Positions 23,101 to 36,000 of a stretch of 64,000 nucleotides of DNA are shown here, piece by piece. The position numbers were made by a program, and so were the translations under genes. The notes under the pieces are model-generated. The model was not told the origin of the DNA. It did no database searches and saw nothing but the letters and a program-made list of their open reading frames with translations. Source of the DNA: Symbiodinium microadriaticum (lineage: Eukaryota; Sar; Dinophyceae; Suessiales; Symbiodiniaceae); the NCBI GenBank assembly GCA_001939145.1, contig LSRX01000170.1:579622-643621 (forward strand), given 5' to 3'. Position 1 is the first letter of the stretch. The number at the start of each line of letters is the position of its first letter.

Positions 23101-26100
23101 CCAGGCCCAAATCCGCGGAATCTGAAGAACAAGCAGCAGGGCAAGTCATGAGATTCTCCGGGCCAAGCCGTGTAAAGAAGAAGAGGGAGAGATGAGGCCG
23201 GCATCCTCGCAGCTCGAAAAGCTTCTGCAAGCGATGCTGATGGCGCCCCGGCTGCGGGGAAGGAGCTTTTGCAAGGACTCAAGTGGGCTGCGGCTTCATG
23301 GGCGGAGTTGAGGATTTCTCCCAGCTGGAGAGCTTTGTTCCGACTGTTTCGGGTCTGGAAGGGAGGTTAGCGGTGATTGCCGAGCTTGTGCCCGGCCTTA
23401 GGACTTGGGCTTAAGAGTTAAAGGCAGTGTTGCTTCTCGCCTCCTGCATTTGGACCAGTCAGCAAGCAGGCTTCGTCAAATGTACTCACCTTGGTTCACT
23501 CAAGTAGGTGCGGCAAATGAGCCGGACGAGTATCAACTTGGGCCACGCAGGTCAGCCAACCTGGCCAAGCATTGTCGTCTCCTCAACAACCTCCCAACCC
23601 TCCCTGCTTCGATTTCCACGGCGGTTGCCGGCCTTAGTTTTCGAGTTACAGGGCAAGGCGCTTTCACTTGCTGATTGTGCCAGAAGTCTTTGAACTATTG
23701 GGAAAGCCTAGTAGGGGTTGCCGTAGCCACCTGAGGTTTGCGGCTCAGTTCTCTTGACAGCCTCAAGCCAGCTAAGGGTGGATACGCCAGCTAGTCTCCC
23801 CTGGGACACTGCGCCTTGGCACAGGGTCCAGCAAGCACCTTCAGAAGCAACCTCCAGACACCGTTATAAGGCTTGTTGAAGCTTCTGCAGGTCAGGAAGT
23901 GACTGGCACACGGTTTAGTGTATCGCCCAAAGGCCCCACAAAATCGAAACACGGTCTTAGGGCTTTCGACTTGAGAGTCTAGCATGCGCTGTGGCAGGCT
24001 GAGGCAGAATCCCGGCAAGAAAAGAAAGGCCCCCAGACTCCTTTGAATCAAGAGGCCGTGTCGGTTTGAGGCGGAACTGTGTTTTTCAATTTCAGCCTTA
24101 CCACGACATGATGCGTCTACAAAGCATTCCCATAGTATTTTCCACACCAGGAATTGACCACATGTATCGTCTCCATTGAGGAGTTTGCTTCGCCTTGTGG
24201 GTATGCATGCACGCGAAAGCATGTACATCTGACTGTACTCATAGGTGCGGACGAAAGTTACATTGTTCATGTTTCTGCAAAGGAGGGCTCGCAAGTGCGT
24301 CTGGCAACATTGGGGGGAGGGGTGGATCAAGTTGCAAAAAACACGGTGCGACCGTCACATTGGAAGCGATCGCGCAGGTGCATAATCATTCTGGTCTTCC
24401 AGAAATGCTCTGCGGATGCGCTGACCTGGTGGACAAAGGCTGCGGATGCAGATGTCGTTCAAGGATGAATAATTACATATGCGGCGTGCAACCAGCGCAA
24501 ACATTCGGGTCGAATCCGAGTTTACTGAGTTTACCCCTGAGCTTCACCGACAACTTCTGAGCAAAGTCGGAAGTGTCGTGGCATTCATGTCAGCTTTTTG
24601 GTATCACAGGTATGCTCTGCAGTCGATTTCCCAGCCGCCAACCATTGACGTGAGCTTACATAACCCTTCTAAGTCTGTAAGCTTACATGCCTTCGCTCAA
24701 AGGCCACCGGCGTCAATAAAGCCTGTTATGTTAAATCTGTCGCTCCATTACAATCAAAGTAGCAGACAACATAATAATAACTGTAAGAGCAAGTCGAGAA
24801 GTGTTGCTGGATGTTGCTTGCACGCCCACAGCCGATCTTTGAGGCCCGATGCAGCTTGTCCTACTCCGGGGCAAACGTTACATTGCTCAGCGAGGTGTTC
24901 AAGTTCCCGCTGCCCGTCCGCGGGTTAGTTAAGGGTTTAGGCTGGAGAGGGGCTCCCGGGCGACTGAAGCAAGCCCCATGGAAAAGGGGTGGCCCCTGCT
25001 GTATTATGCCGCTTCGTGCCGCAAGGGGTTTGGTGCCCGGGCGACCGAAGGACCCCTGGTTCCAGGTGCTATGGCAGCTATGGCTGCTGTGTGATGTACC
25101 GCATTATGTTGCGCTTTGCTGGCTTATGCGGGCAGCCTTCCCGAAACTGCTGTGAATGTTCTGTTGTCCGAAACAGCAAGGTTGCTTCTCCTGGCCATCG
25201 GCTACATCAAGACTCCGCAGCAAGTAATACCCACCATCAGGTGCCTTGCGACAAACTGGCACGGCTTCCGCTGGGTTTACGTAGTGGCCCTGCATGTTGG
25301 CTGTTCCTCGAATCCGATGCAGACAGTTGACATGTCACGGGTCAGGCTACCTCGCTCAGCCGGTTTGTCGGGATGAAGCTAGTCGTGAATCAGGACGGCC
25401 TTCACCCGAAGGCCATTCTCCATGTGGTGGGTCGGCCTGCTATACGCAGCGCAGTACCTTGCATGCACTTAGCCGAGTTGGGCGACCAGGGAGAAGGGTG
25501 TACTATATCAATGGTGAGCGTCGAAGGGACGTCAAGCCTGCCAAGCCGTTTCCACTTGCAGCTGGCCCCTTCTGAGGAACCTCCTCTACTTCGCTTGCCT
25601 TCAATATTGTTCTGCTGCTACATACCAGGTCTTGAGCGGCTTGCAAGCAAGAGGATGTGCTCTGTGTGCGGCCGTGCTTTGAGTCTGCCGGGGGTTTAAG
25701 GATTTGGTCCCTACCTCGCCGTTTAACAGGGAAGGTACAGCTCCCAAGTTAAGGTGAATGCAGTTGCATGTGCACTGAAGCATCGCAACGAGCGACAGTC
25801 GAACCGACTGTTTGAACTTTGAAACGGATGGTGGCAAGAAAGATGACCATCTGAATTAAGTCGTGGGCTTCTTTTCGCATCTAAGCCTGGACTGGAAACG
25901 CTTCGGAGGTCAGAGCAAGCTGATCTTCACTGCGGGTTTCATGTCGCAGATGCTTGGAAAGAGCTTCTCCAGCATGCAGATCGTCGCCTTGGGCCTGCTG
26001 CTCCTAGGCGTGGCCCTGCTTTTGGAACGAATTGGGTCGGTGCTGGGCGTTTCACACGGGCACACATGCATCGCCAAGTTTGAGTAAGTGTAGCCATGCG

Positions 26101-28279
26101 TAGCCTCACCAGCTTGTATGAGTACCTCATGTGTTCAAGTTGCTTTGTAAGACTAAACCCCTTCTTGTCTTTCGGCCACGGTGAATCCGAACTTCGGCGC
26201 GCGAACATCAGTCATAGCAGTCCATTTCGTTCATTAGTCATCAGTCACCTGACGCAGGAACGCTTTTTACGCAGCTGGCCGAAGTCTCGGGCCCTGCGGT
26301 TTTGAGCCGCTTGGTCTTGGAAGGGGCTCAGTTACTACCCTGGTGCCTCTTATTTCGGATGCTTTGCACAACTTTGCCTCACTGCGAGTTCTTTGGAGGG
26401 CACGTTTCTGCTTCAATGCGACTTCCTGGAGCAAAGTCAGGTTAGGGCCGGTTAGGCTCAGCCTGCAGCTATATTGTCATCGGCAGCTTTGCTTGGAGAT
26501 TTCAGCCAAGATATGTCTGGCTCGGGAGAGGAACTAGGCTCGGAAACGACGAAACTATGGGGGCTTGAAAGCCCAGTGGGAGACATTGACGGTAAGCCTG
26601 GGGAGGCCAGGATACGAATCTCAGCGCGAAAAGCAAATCCTGCAGCCCTGGGAAGAGGATGTTAAGCTCTCAGACCTTTTTTGACTACAGTGGCTCTGCC
26701 TGTGGCCATGATTGCGATGTCTCAGGCGGATCAGCTCCTTGGTTGGGCGCCGGCCTGACGGTGTCATGACAGACATCAGCTGTCGGCTGCAGAGGGGGAC
26801 TGTATATTGTCCTTTTGTATATCAAAGGCAGGCATTTGCCCGAGTAACCTAGCCAAGCCGGCGGAGACATTGGTTGTGTTGCTGTGGTGGTAGTGTTGTC
26901 GTAGTGGTGGCCACGCAATCGGTAGTTTGTTGCGGTGGTGGTGGTCATTGTAGTATGTGTGTTCGTCGGAGTGGTAGTGGGAGTGGGAGCAGGTAGTAAG
27001 TAGTCTGCGTGAGCTGGTGAACATGAACAGCTCCTTCTCAGCAGTGCTGTTGGAGGCTGGATGCAGAAAGTAGTAAGTAGTGGATAGTAGGCAGCGCGTA
27101 GTAACTGGGGCGTAGTAGGTAGCATGCAGTTTGTCGCACGTAGCAAGTAGTCAATCTAGTCGTCGTCGTCGTCGTCCTTATAGCCATAGTCATCGTAGCA
27201 GTAGTAGTTTTGGTGGGTTAGTAGGAGGAGTGGGAGTAGGAGCAGCACTAGCAGCAGCAACCGCTACCGGTACAGCCAGAGACATCGTGAGGTCACAGCT
27301 ACGGAGTAACACGTCGAGTTGCAGGTGCTCTCAGCCCTGCTCTCCGCGCTGCCGAATGTTTTCTACGAGCGTCTCCTGAAGGACGCCTTAAAAGTGCTGG
27401 GAGTCAGCTTGCAGAGTAAAACTTCCACTGGAGCCCCCAGCCTCCGGGGGGAGGATCCCGTTTGAAGTCCCAGGAAGACAAGGACGAGTGGGTCACAAAC
27501 CTGCAGCTTACCACCTGGATTTGCTTGTGGGTCATCCTGATCAAAGTGGCGGGGAGCTTCAGCTTGCAAGCAGACTCCGAGGCAGCGTTTTTGCAATCCG
27601 GCATCGGACTTCCTCCGATTCTCGATGTTTGGGTCCAGAGTTCGCTGAGATAGAGATGGTTCATTTCTGGGCAGGGAAGACATGCTTCGCAATGAGAGAC
27701 AGGCATAACAAAGCTATGTCACCTTAGTACGCTTCAAAGCTTGATCGTTTGAAGAGTGCTAGCAACGGTGAGGCTTCATCCACAGCATGCAGCAAGCGCA
27801 GGGCTTTATAGTTTTGTTAAGAAGTCAAAGGCTGCGCTAGGTGCATTAAATAGGATATGAAGACGAAAAAGGTTACAGCTATGGTACAAAGCAGAGATAG
27901 GGAGAGAGAGAGAGAGAGAGAGAGAGACCGCGAATTGAGCACATGGTTTCATTTTTCAGCTTAGTAACCAGCTGGGGACCCAACTTGGTTGTTAAGTGCT
28001 TCGGCGGTTGACGAGATGCAGGTTCGCTACCTTTCCAAGAAACCTCTCTTAAGCCGACAGTGAGTCCGAGGTTCCATTGTAGGCCAGGATAAAGCCTCAT
28101 GCCCTAGGCCTAGGTCGGAACCTGTGCACACCGTGGTGACACCTGGTACTGTCTTTGTGCATGAAAGGATGATCGTGCTGGGCACTGGCCCCGGACTTCC
28201 CTCGTTGGCCGAAGCCACGGCCGGCTTTAACGCCTTCGTTTGGGCACCTGGGACTCTTAGGATTTCGCCGCACTTGAGT

Positions 28280-28320
<41 letters not shown>

Positions 28321-31300
28321 CAGTGAGTGCACATGCGAGATCACGTTGACGATTGTGCCATGGTTTTGACAGCAAGTTTGGGCTTCTTGCTGTAAGCAAG
28401 AGCAGCAGGACCAGCCGGATCTACCGAAGCTGCAGCTGAGACTCGTAGGTCGTAAGTGCCTACAGCTGAGCCTACATTACGGGGTGTTTGTCTTCAAAGG
28501 CCGTCTTGATCATCAGGTGATCGTGGCCTTAAAGACGTTGAACTGCATCATCATCCCGTCGTGCCTGAAATATGCAACCTGGCAGCATTCTGAAGTGTCC
28601 TTCTCATCTCTGAAGCAAAATCTCCTAGCCAAAGTTTGTGCCTGACCTAAACAACAAACTGCCTGCATACGAGATTGTTTACACGGTTTATCGGACAAAC
28701 TAACGATCTGCCCCGATCCTCTTTCGGCAGAAATAACCTTTGCTGAAGCCCTTCTGCGCATGCGCGATGTCTGAATTTATAGTCTTAATCGAAGATGTAC
28801 ACAGAAGCCGCCCAGTTCCGGCTCGGGCCGTGCAGGCGGACAACATCTTATACGGCTACGCCAAGCCCATCTCAATTGTGCTGACATGCGCAGCGACGTC
28901 GGTGGCGACAGGCCTTTCAGAATCAGCAGCACTATTCAGAGGGGCGGCTTGATTCACGAGCTTGCGGCACTTGTCATGGTAAGCAGGTATAGACATGGTT
29001 GCTCTAGAGCTTGAAGTCATGTTTCGCGGAAAGAAGGGAACCGGGACCTTTTAGCGGCTGAGTCATGAGAAGCCAATGCCGAAGTTGTATTGCTTCAGGA
29101 TGTTCATGGCCCGAGTGCGAACTGCAGTTGGGTGTTTGAGGCTCTTCCGGCTCTTCCTGTGTCTACTGCCTACTTGCAGGCCAATCGCCTTCGCTGACGA
29201 TGGTGGCGGCAATCATCTGTGTGGTTGTGTCAATCATAGTATATGGAAGAGGCTGACGCTTAAACAAAAACCTGTAATAAAGCGTGTTGAAATGGGAGTT
29301 TAAGCCGACTTGGGAGGGACACGCATTTTTGCTCCGAGTGCGTACACAGCACTTGCTCCCCCTTCTTCGTCCGGTCTCCAATAGCGAGAAGCAAGAAGGC
29401 ACACATGTGCACCGCGGAAAAATGCTTGACAAGGGCTGCCGGGGTTTCTAGCAAGGAGTTGTGAGAGCAGTTTGATTCCCGTCGCAGACAAACAAATGCA
29501 CACAGGGGGGTCGGGGGAGTTTAACAGTTTAACATGCACTGATTTTATCGGACCTCTGCCCAAATGTTCGACGAAGAACAGGAGGGAAGCTTTCGGAAAC
29601 GAGCAGTCGGTAACGATATGGGCATTGGAGCCGGACATCCGGGGGATAGCTAGATGAATGCTTCTTGTAGCGTTCTAAAACTTTTCCCAGGCGATGGTAT
29701 GGTCTGGTACGAAGCCGGAGGTGGCCGGAGCACCCCTGAAGGACCGTCATTCAGTGGATATACTATCCTGGCCGTGGATGCTGCAAGCAGCATGGCTCGC
29801 ATGTGCGTAGGCATTAGTGTCACTACTGTCACTACTGACCCGGGACCCTGCCTAATTCGCGAATCCTATGCCCACTCCGCAGGACTCTGACTACCTGCGG
29901 CGGCAACCAGCCGAAGGCTCTCAGTATGAACAGCGGCCAGTCGGAAAAGCTCCGTGCATGAACCCAATGTCAGCAAAACAGACCTGGGCTTGACTTGGCC
30001 GTCCGTTATTTCAACACGGATCTTGAACGAGGGTTGTGTAAGCAGGCATGAAGGGAAGAGACTTCCAGAGGTAATCAGGCGCATGTTCAACATTGGAATC
30101 GACTGGCGAAAGGGTCCGAAATTGGCTGAGCCAGAGCGGCATTTTGCATTTGTTTGGCTGCGGCTTGTGCTGCCAAGGTGGAAGGAGATGGAGGATCTCG
30201 TTTTCAGCTGTTTCAACCGCGAGGGCTCGCAGGTAAAAGGCTTCGTTGTCGCTGGCGGAGTCTTGCAGCTCGGCTTCTATTTCGCTACAGTGAGTGTTTT
30301 TTCACCGAGGACGTTCTTATGCAGTCGTTCAGGCCGTTGCTGCTCGAATCAGACTTGACTCCTTCCTACTCCCTCTCGGACGTTTTCAGCGGTGACGCCG
30401 TGAACGGTGGACGTAGATACGTCATGATACGTCCGGTGGCAGTACGCGGTAATTAGTGGGAGGCCTCGCAGTGCAAGTGGAGCAGCCTCCGAGGTATGGA
30501 GAGGGCGAAGCCATTTTCGTAGAGATGTTCAAGGATGCATGGCGGGGCGTTCAGTCCCATGCATCTTGTCCGCAACAGAACAGAAACTTACGTCATCGAC
30601 ACCATGCAAGCAACGCCACTGCTACACGCCGCAACATGCATAAGCAGTGCAGCAGACAGTCATTTCAAGCAAGATTGGTTGCTGCATCATGGTGCATGAC
30701 GATGTCACCTCCATGCAGCTCACCGGTCAAGTCTCAGACAGGCAGTAAAGTCTTGGAGTCTCGCACTAGCTCGCCATGCCCAACGCGATTGTGCCGAGGT
30801 CATATCCTCCAGAACATGTTATTGTTGTGCGACACTGTTTGATGTTCATGTAATCCGACACTGGGCACGAGGTTGTCGCGTAGTACGTGCTACTGCTGCT
30901 GTGCCAAGCTTGTGCATTCCAGTCGGCATGCAAGCCAGCCGATTCTGATTTCCTTGGAGCTAGACGGCAAATCAAAATACCATGTCCGGACACTGACTTT
31001 CAGTCGCACCAGAGGCGCGGAGCTGGTTTTGTCACTCGTGCATTCTGGTCCCTCGTTCCCGGGAATGCCGTCACGGATGATAGAGAGCTTGCAACCGCAG
31101 CCCTGCCCACCCCACCTAGCGTATCCAAACTGCCAGATAGAGTCTCCGGTATGTGTCGCGGCAATCATTAAGGTCGTGGTGACTCCGGGCATCAATAAGG
31201 TGCCCACTGTGCCCAGGCTGCAAGCTGACTAGCATCACTACTAGATGCATTCACTCCACCGGAAGAGTTGCCACATGTATGCATTCACACCCCTGTGTGG

Positions 31301-32917
31301 GCCGTCTGGTTATGCAGCCGTTGAATCCTCGAAGAACAAGAAAAAGTCGATGACTGGCAGGATAAAACAAAGCCACAGCTCAAGCCTTTGTGCTTCCCTT
31401 CCGCTCTCCCTCGCTTTGCGATCTCTCTCTCTCTCTCTCCCTCCCTCCCTCTCCCTCTCTCTCTTTTCCCTCTCCTGCTCTTATGTGTGTAGTGCATACA
31501 TGTGCATACATATAGTATGTATACATTAATGCGTACATCGTCTTAAAGATGTACATAATCATGCATACAAGAATCAGGGAACATACCGGTACATCTCGAC
31601 AGATGTATGTAGCTAGGCATTCGCACAAGCACACATCCATGGGGAAATAATCATGCATTCAATCGACTGTAGATGTCTCTGCCGGTAGATATGCTGGGAA
31701 CGAGGTCCATGTGCGGGATATGGCGCGTGTCGTCCGACAAGTAATTACGAGGCTTGGTCACAACAGGGTGCTTGCTTTGCACGGACGGTGACTCTACAAC
31801 ATGTGTCGCTCGAGATTTTCCCGTGGCTTTCGTTGCTCAGGCACAAGCTTTCGATCTCCCGCATTTTGTAGGTCTGGTTGATGTTACCACTCGATGGCCG
31901 TAGCCCCGAGAAAAGATAGCATGCTGGCCTGGACAAGACGTAGCTCTACCTGTACCTGCAGCTCTATATTTTTCGTTGCAGCAAGCAGGAACGGAGAGTG
32001 GGACCTTAGATCATTCCAAGGAATGCGGAGGGGATCAACCCCTTGGAAGCAACTCCGTACTTCCTTGCTGTTGATCAGCCGTCGACCCCTCAGCTTCCCT
32101 AGCAAGGGTCTTCTGAAGTGTCCATTGAACCCATAATTTCATCGCGAAAGAAGTTCTGCTGACGAAAGCTTGTAATTCGAAGGGAAATGCTTTCATAGCC
32201 TCTCAGTGAAATTAAGCCTGTCCCGCGAGTTCAAGCTGGAGGCATCGCCAACGGTAAAGCGCTTTCAAGTCCCAGGCCAGCAGCAAAAGAAGGGCAAGCA
32301 CCAATGCCGCCGTCGCAAAAAGAGCCTAGCCTGCAACAACAAATCACAGTGGAGCACAGAGTTCGGTGTCCTTTCGCGCTCTTGGATGAGTCGCGGAGTA
32401 GCAGTGATGGATCGATTGGCACGGTTGCCAGCTGCCTTGTGTGGAAAAGCCTTCATGAGGCGGTCTTCCACAGCCGTAAACACGTAGGACCATGCAGCCT
32501 CATGTAGCCATCGTAGTATTCCCAACAACAAATCTCGTTGTCTCTCTAGTTGTCTGTCTATGGTTCGGTCGATCTCTCTTTATGTCTACGATCGATCTAC
32601 CGGTCTACCTATCTATCTATATATCTATCTATGTATCTATCTATCTATCTATCTATCTATCTGCTTATCTATCTTTCTATCCATCTCTCTACCTACCCGT
32701 TTAAGCCATGTGTGCGTGTGTGGCACCTCTCTCTCCCTCCCTCTCTCTCTCTCTCTCTCTCTGTTTTATGTGTATATGTGTGTACGTACGTAGGTATGTA
32801 CGCATGTATGTACGTATGTATGTATGTATGTATGTATGTATGTGGGTTGTATGTATGTAGATATGTAGGTATAGGTATGTATCTATGTATGTATGTATGT
32901 ATGTATGTATGTGTTTA

Positions 32918-32982
<65 letters not shown>

Positions 32983-32992
32983 GCCTGGTCTG

Positions 32993-33030
<38 letters not shown>

Positions 33031-36000
33031 GTCTGTCTGTGTCTGTCTGTGTCTGTCTGTCTCTGTCTGTGTCTGTCTGTGTCTGTCTGTGTCTGTCTGT
33101 GTCNTCTCTGTCTGTCTCTGTCTGTCTCTGTCTGTCTCTGTCTGTCTCTGTCTGTCTCTGTCTGTCTCTGTCTGTCTCTGTCTGTCTCTGTCTGTCTCTG
33201 TCTGTCTCTGTCTGTCTCTGTCTGTCCCTGTCTGTCTCTGTTTGTCTGTCCGTCTGTCCGTCCGTCTGTCTGTCTGTCTGTCTGTCTCTGTCTGTCTCTG
33301 TCTGTCTGTCTGTCTCTGTCTGTCTGTCTGTCTCTGTCTGTCTGTCTGTCTCTGTCTGTCTGTCTGTCTCTGTCTGTCTCTGACTGTCTGTCTGTCTGTC
33401 TGCCTGGCTGTCTGTCCGTCGGTCTGCGTGTATGTATGTATGTATGTATGTATGTATGTATGCACGTATATGCACAGAATATGTGTATTCTATCTATCTA
33501 TCTATCTACCTATCTATCTATCTATCTATCTATCTGCAGACTTGATTGGCAAGGTGCAACTAAACAGGCCAATGACAAGGCATGTTTCGATAACCAAGAA
33601 GTTGAGAAGTCCACATCCACAGCTAAAGCGACATCTGCTGCTCAGCGTGAGATTGTGGACACAAGTGGGCTAGTTTAGTTGCGATCAATGAGTCCTGCAT
33701 TGCGTGTGTTGGGGGCTGGAATGTGGCCGCTATATGCAATCTCATCAGTAAGGATATTGTCCAAGCCATTGTGGACGAAATGGGCGAGCATTACGATGTG
33801 CCACGCGTGTCCAAGGCGCTTCCTATTTTGGGCTCTTGTTCTTGGACATGTTGAATCGCAGATCAACTGCCCAGCTAAATAGCCAAAGATCCAGTTTCTG
33901 CCAGCGGCAACGGTCTCGTAGCTGGAGGAACGTCTATAAGTCCTTACGGTAGCTTCCATTCCAGACATACCGAGATCTCCCGCACTGCAGAGGCAAGCGT
34001 TGCTGAGGGTGGGATGACGGAGCTCCAGGCCGGAGCAATCATTTTCATTTCATGGCATTTTGGACTCATTGAGCTTGGAGCCGAGGTTTTTGCCTACAAC
34101 CAGCATGTGTTCGGATTTCAGATGGCCTTTTTTCTCTGGGAGACGTTTTGTGTGCTCCCGTGAAGCACTTCGAGCTCCACTTCCTTGGGCCAGGTTTTTG
34201 ATCATGTGTGGGCTTTTGTTGAGTCGGGCGGGCTGGTTTGACCCGTCTGGTGCCGTTCCGCAATCAACTGTCATGTGTTGATCGAGTCATGTTGATTAAT
34301 ATAGGGGCCTTAATGATCAGAATAGGGTTTTGGGGCCCATTATACTATAAGTATAAGAAGGAGCCCCCCAAAACCCTATTCTAATTATTAAGGCCCCTAG
34401 ATTAATTGGAAGCCCTTTGCAGGACGCCATGGCCTTGGACCTATGGCTCGAGCCATCGGCCATTGCACTCGCAGAGGAGCCAAACGAATCCTGCGGTGCA
34501 AGGCAGCTGGGAAGTTCGGGGCGATCCGTGTTTCAGGACTTTTGCGCCAGCCTGGAGCCCCCCGGATGGATCTGCAAGCCACTTGACACGGGTCAAAGTC
34601 TTGTTGGGTTTAACATTCCGACACAGCAGGCTGCAGGATCCGGTTTCTACGGGAGTTCTTGGAGTCTCGCCACTCTGTTCCTGGAGGAGGCAGCCTCATG
34701 ACATGTGTTGAGATGTCGAGGAATGGTTTGCTCGCAAACCTCCGGACAATTGCCGATGAGTTCTGCAACGGCCAGAAGCTGCGGGCCATGCGGTCCCCCG
34801 CTTGCAATGCAACCGTACCACATGTGTGCGATGTCGCTGGTATCTGTTCTGCATCTATAGTTATGCTATTAGTCACGGTTAACATGCCCTCAGGATCCTC
34901 GTTGCTGGGCCGCCGAACTCGGGAAAGACGAATCTAGCAACTGGGCAGCCAAAGCACCATTCTTAAAGATTAGGTGCGAGGATCTTTCGTGGAGTGATCA
35001 GAGTGGCTGCTCGGCCACTGGATGGGATGACTGGCCCTGAGTTCTGATGTCAACTCTTGCTCCAGCTTTTTCCGGCGATCCGTGCTTCTGCCTTCGTTCC
35101 GAAGCCTCTCAGCACACGTCCTAAGGCCCAGGCTGTGGCGGATCACTTCAAGGTGCCGCATCTATCCTTGCCCGAAGAGTTGGGCAGCACGGATCTGGAC
35201 AAAACGAACCTCTCCGCACAAACAGGGCATGGGAAGGGCAGGTCGTCGGTTTGGGTATGCTGCGCCTGGGGCTGCATGGTGTTTAAAGTTTCTGAGACTA
35301 GAGCTGGGAGATGGTATACTGGTGTGCTTCGTTGACAGTTGCTTGAAGCCTCATTGTAGTTTAAACAATCTTCGAGTGAGGAGATGAGCTTGACTCGGTA
35401 TCCTTCCGCGTCCCGTTTCGAGGATATCGCAGATCTCCTCCAGCGTGTGCCACTTCCGGGGGTACGTCCTCGATGCAGGCTGCGATGATCATGACATGCT
35501 AGTTTAACTACCACTAAGGATCTAGGAGATATATGAGACACACAGGGGCCGGCCTTGCTGCCAACTGTTCAGCCTTGGCAGGGGGCATTGGTTTCGCAGA
35601 GGCGGAGAAGCTCCTCGGTTAAACACATCGATACTCGAAAATACTGCGCCGGAAGCATCAAAGTGCTTCAAACCTTGAGGACGGCCAGCAGCTAGAGGGT
35701 GGTGAGGGTCACTATCGCCGAGGCTGTTCCGGTACGACATAGAGGTGCCGAAGACGGAGGAGGCACTTCGGGGTCGTAGCGCATGTGGACACTCAGATCG
35801 TGTCTTTGTGTTGGCAAACTGCTGCTCTTGTTTACAAGCCCCTCCCATGATGTGAGCAATCAACACCAAATTCGTTGTGCAAGATGTTCCAGTTTGAATA
35901 TTCATGCTGTAATTCACCCGTTCAAGGTGCAGAAGCCAAAACGCGGCTCCATGCAAGTTGCTTGCGCTTTGTCTCGAGCCTCGCATAAGGCAATGAAATG

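Noticed and set aside
23220..23413. Protein-like frames ([20 protein letters not shown] and [20 protein letters not shown])
   Set aside because: The two frames overlap in different phases and neither has clear borders, so at most one is real and I cannot choose.
23690..23740. Spliced-leader relic (CCGTAGCCA...)
   Set aside because: Only the first nine bases resemble the dinoflagellate spliced leader; the ATTTTGGCTCAAG part is absent.
25116..25376. AK7-like VIPTI segment (QQVIPTI before CAG|GT)
   Set aside because: It precedes the exon that should come before it in AK7 and lacks the G-D-G-x-N lead, so the order is wrong.
32550..33678. Frames of more than 250 codons rich in Cys, Leu, Ser and Val (and Asp, Thr, Arg on the minus strand)
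   Set aside because: They are translations of TCTG/TATC microsatellites; parallel frames of equal length exist on both strands.
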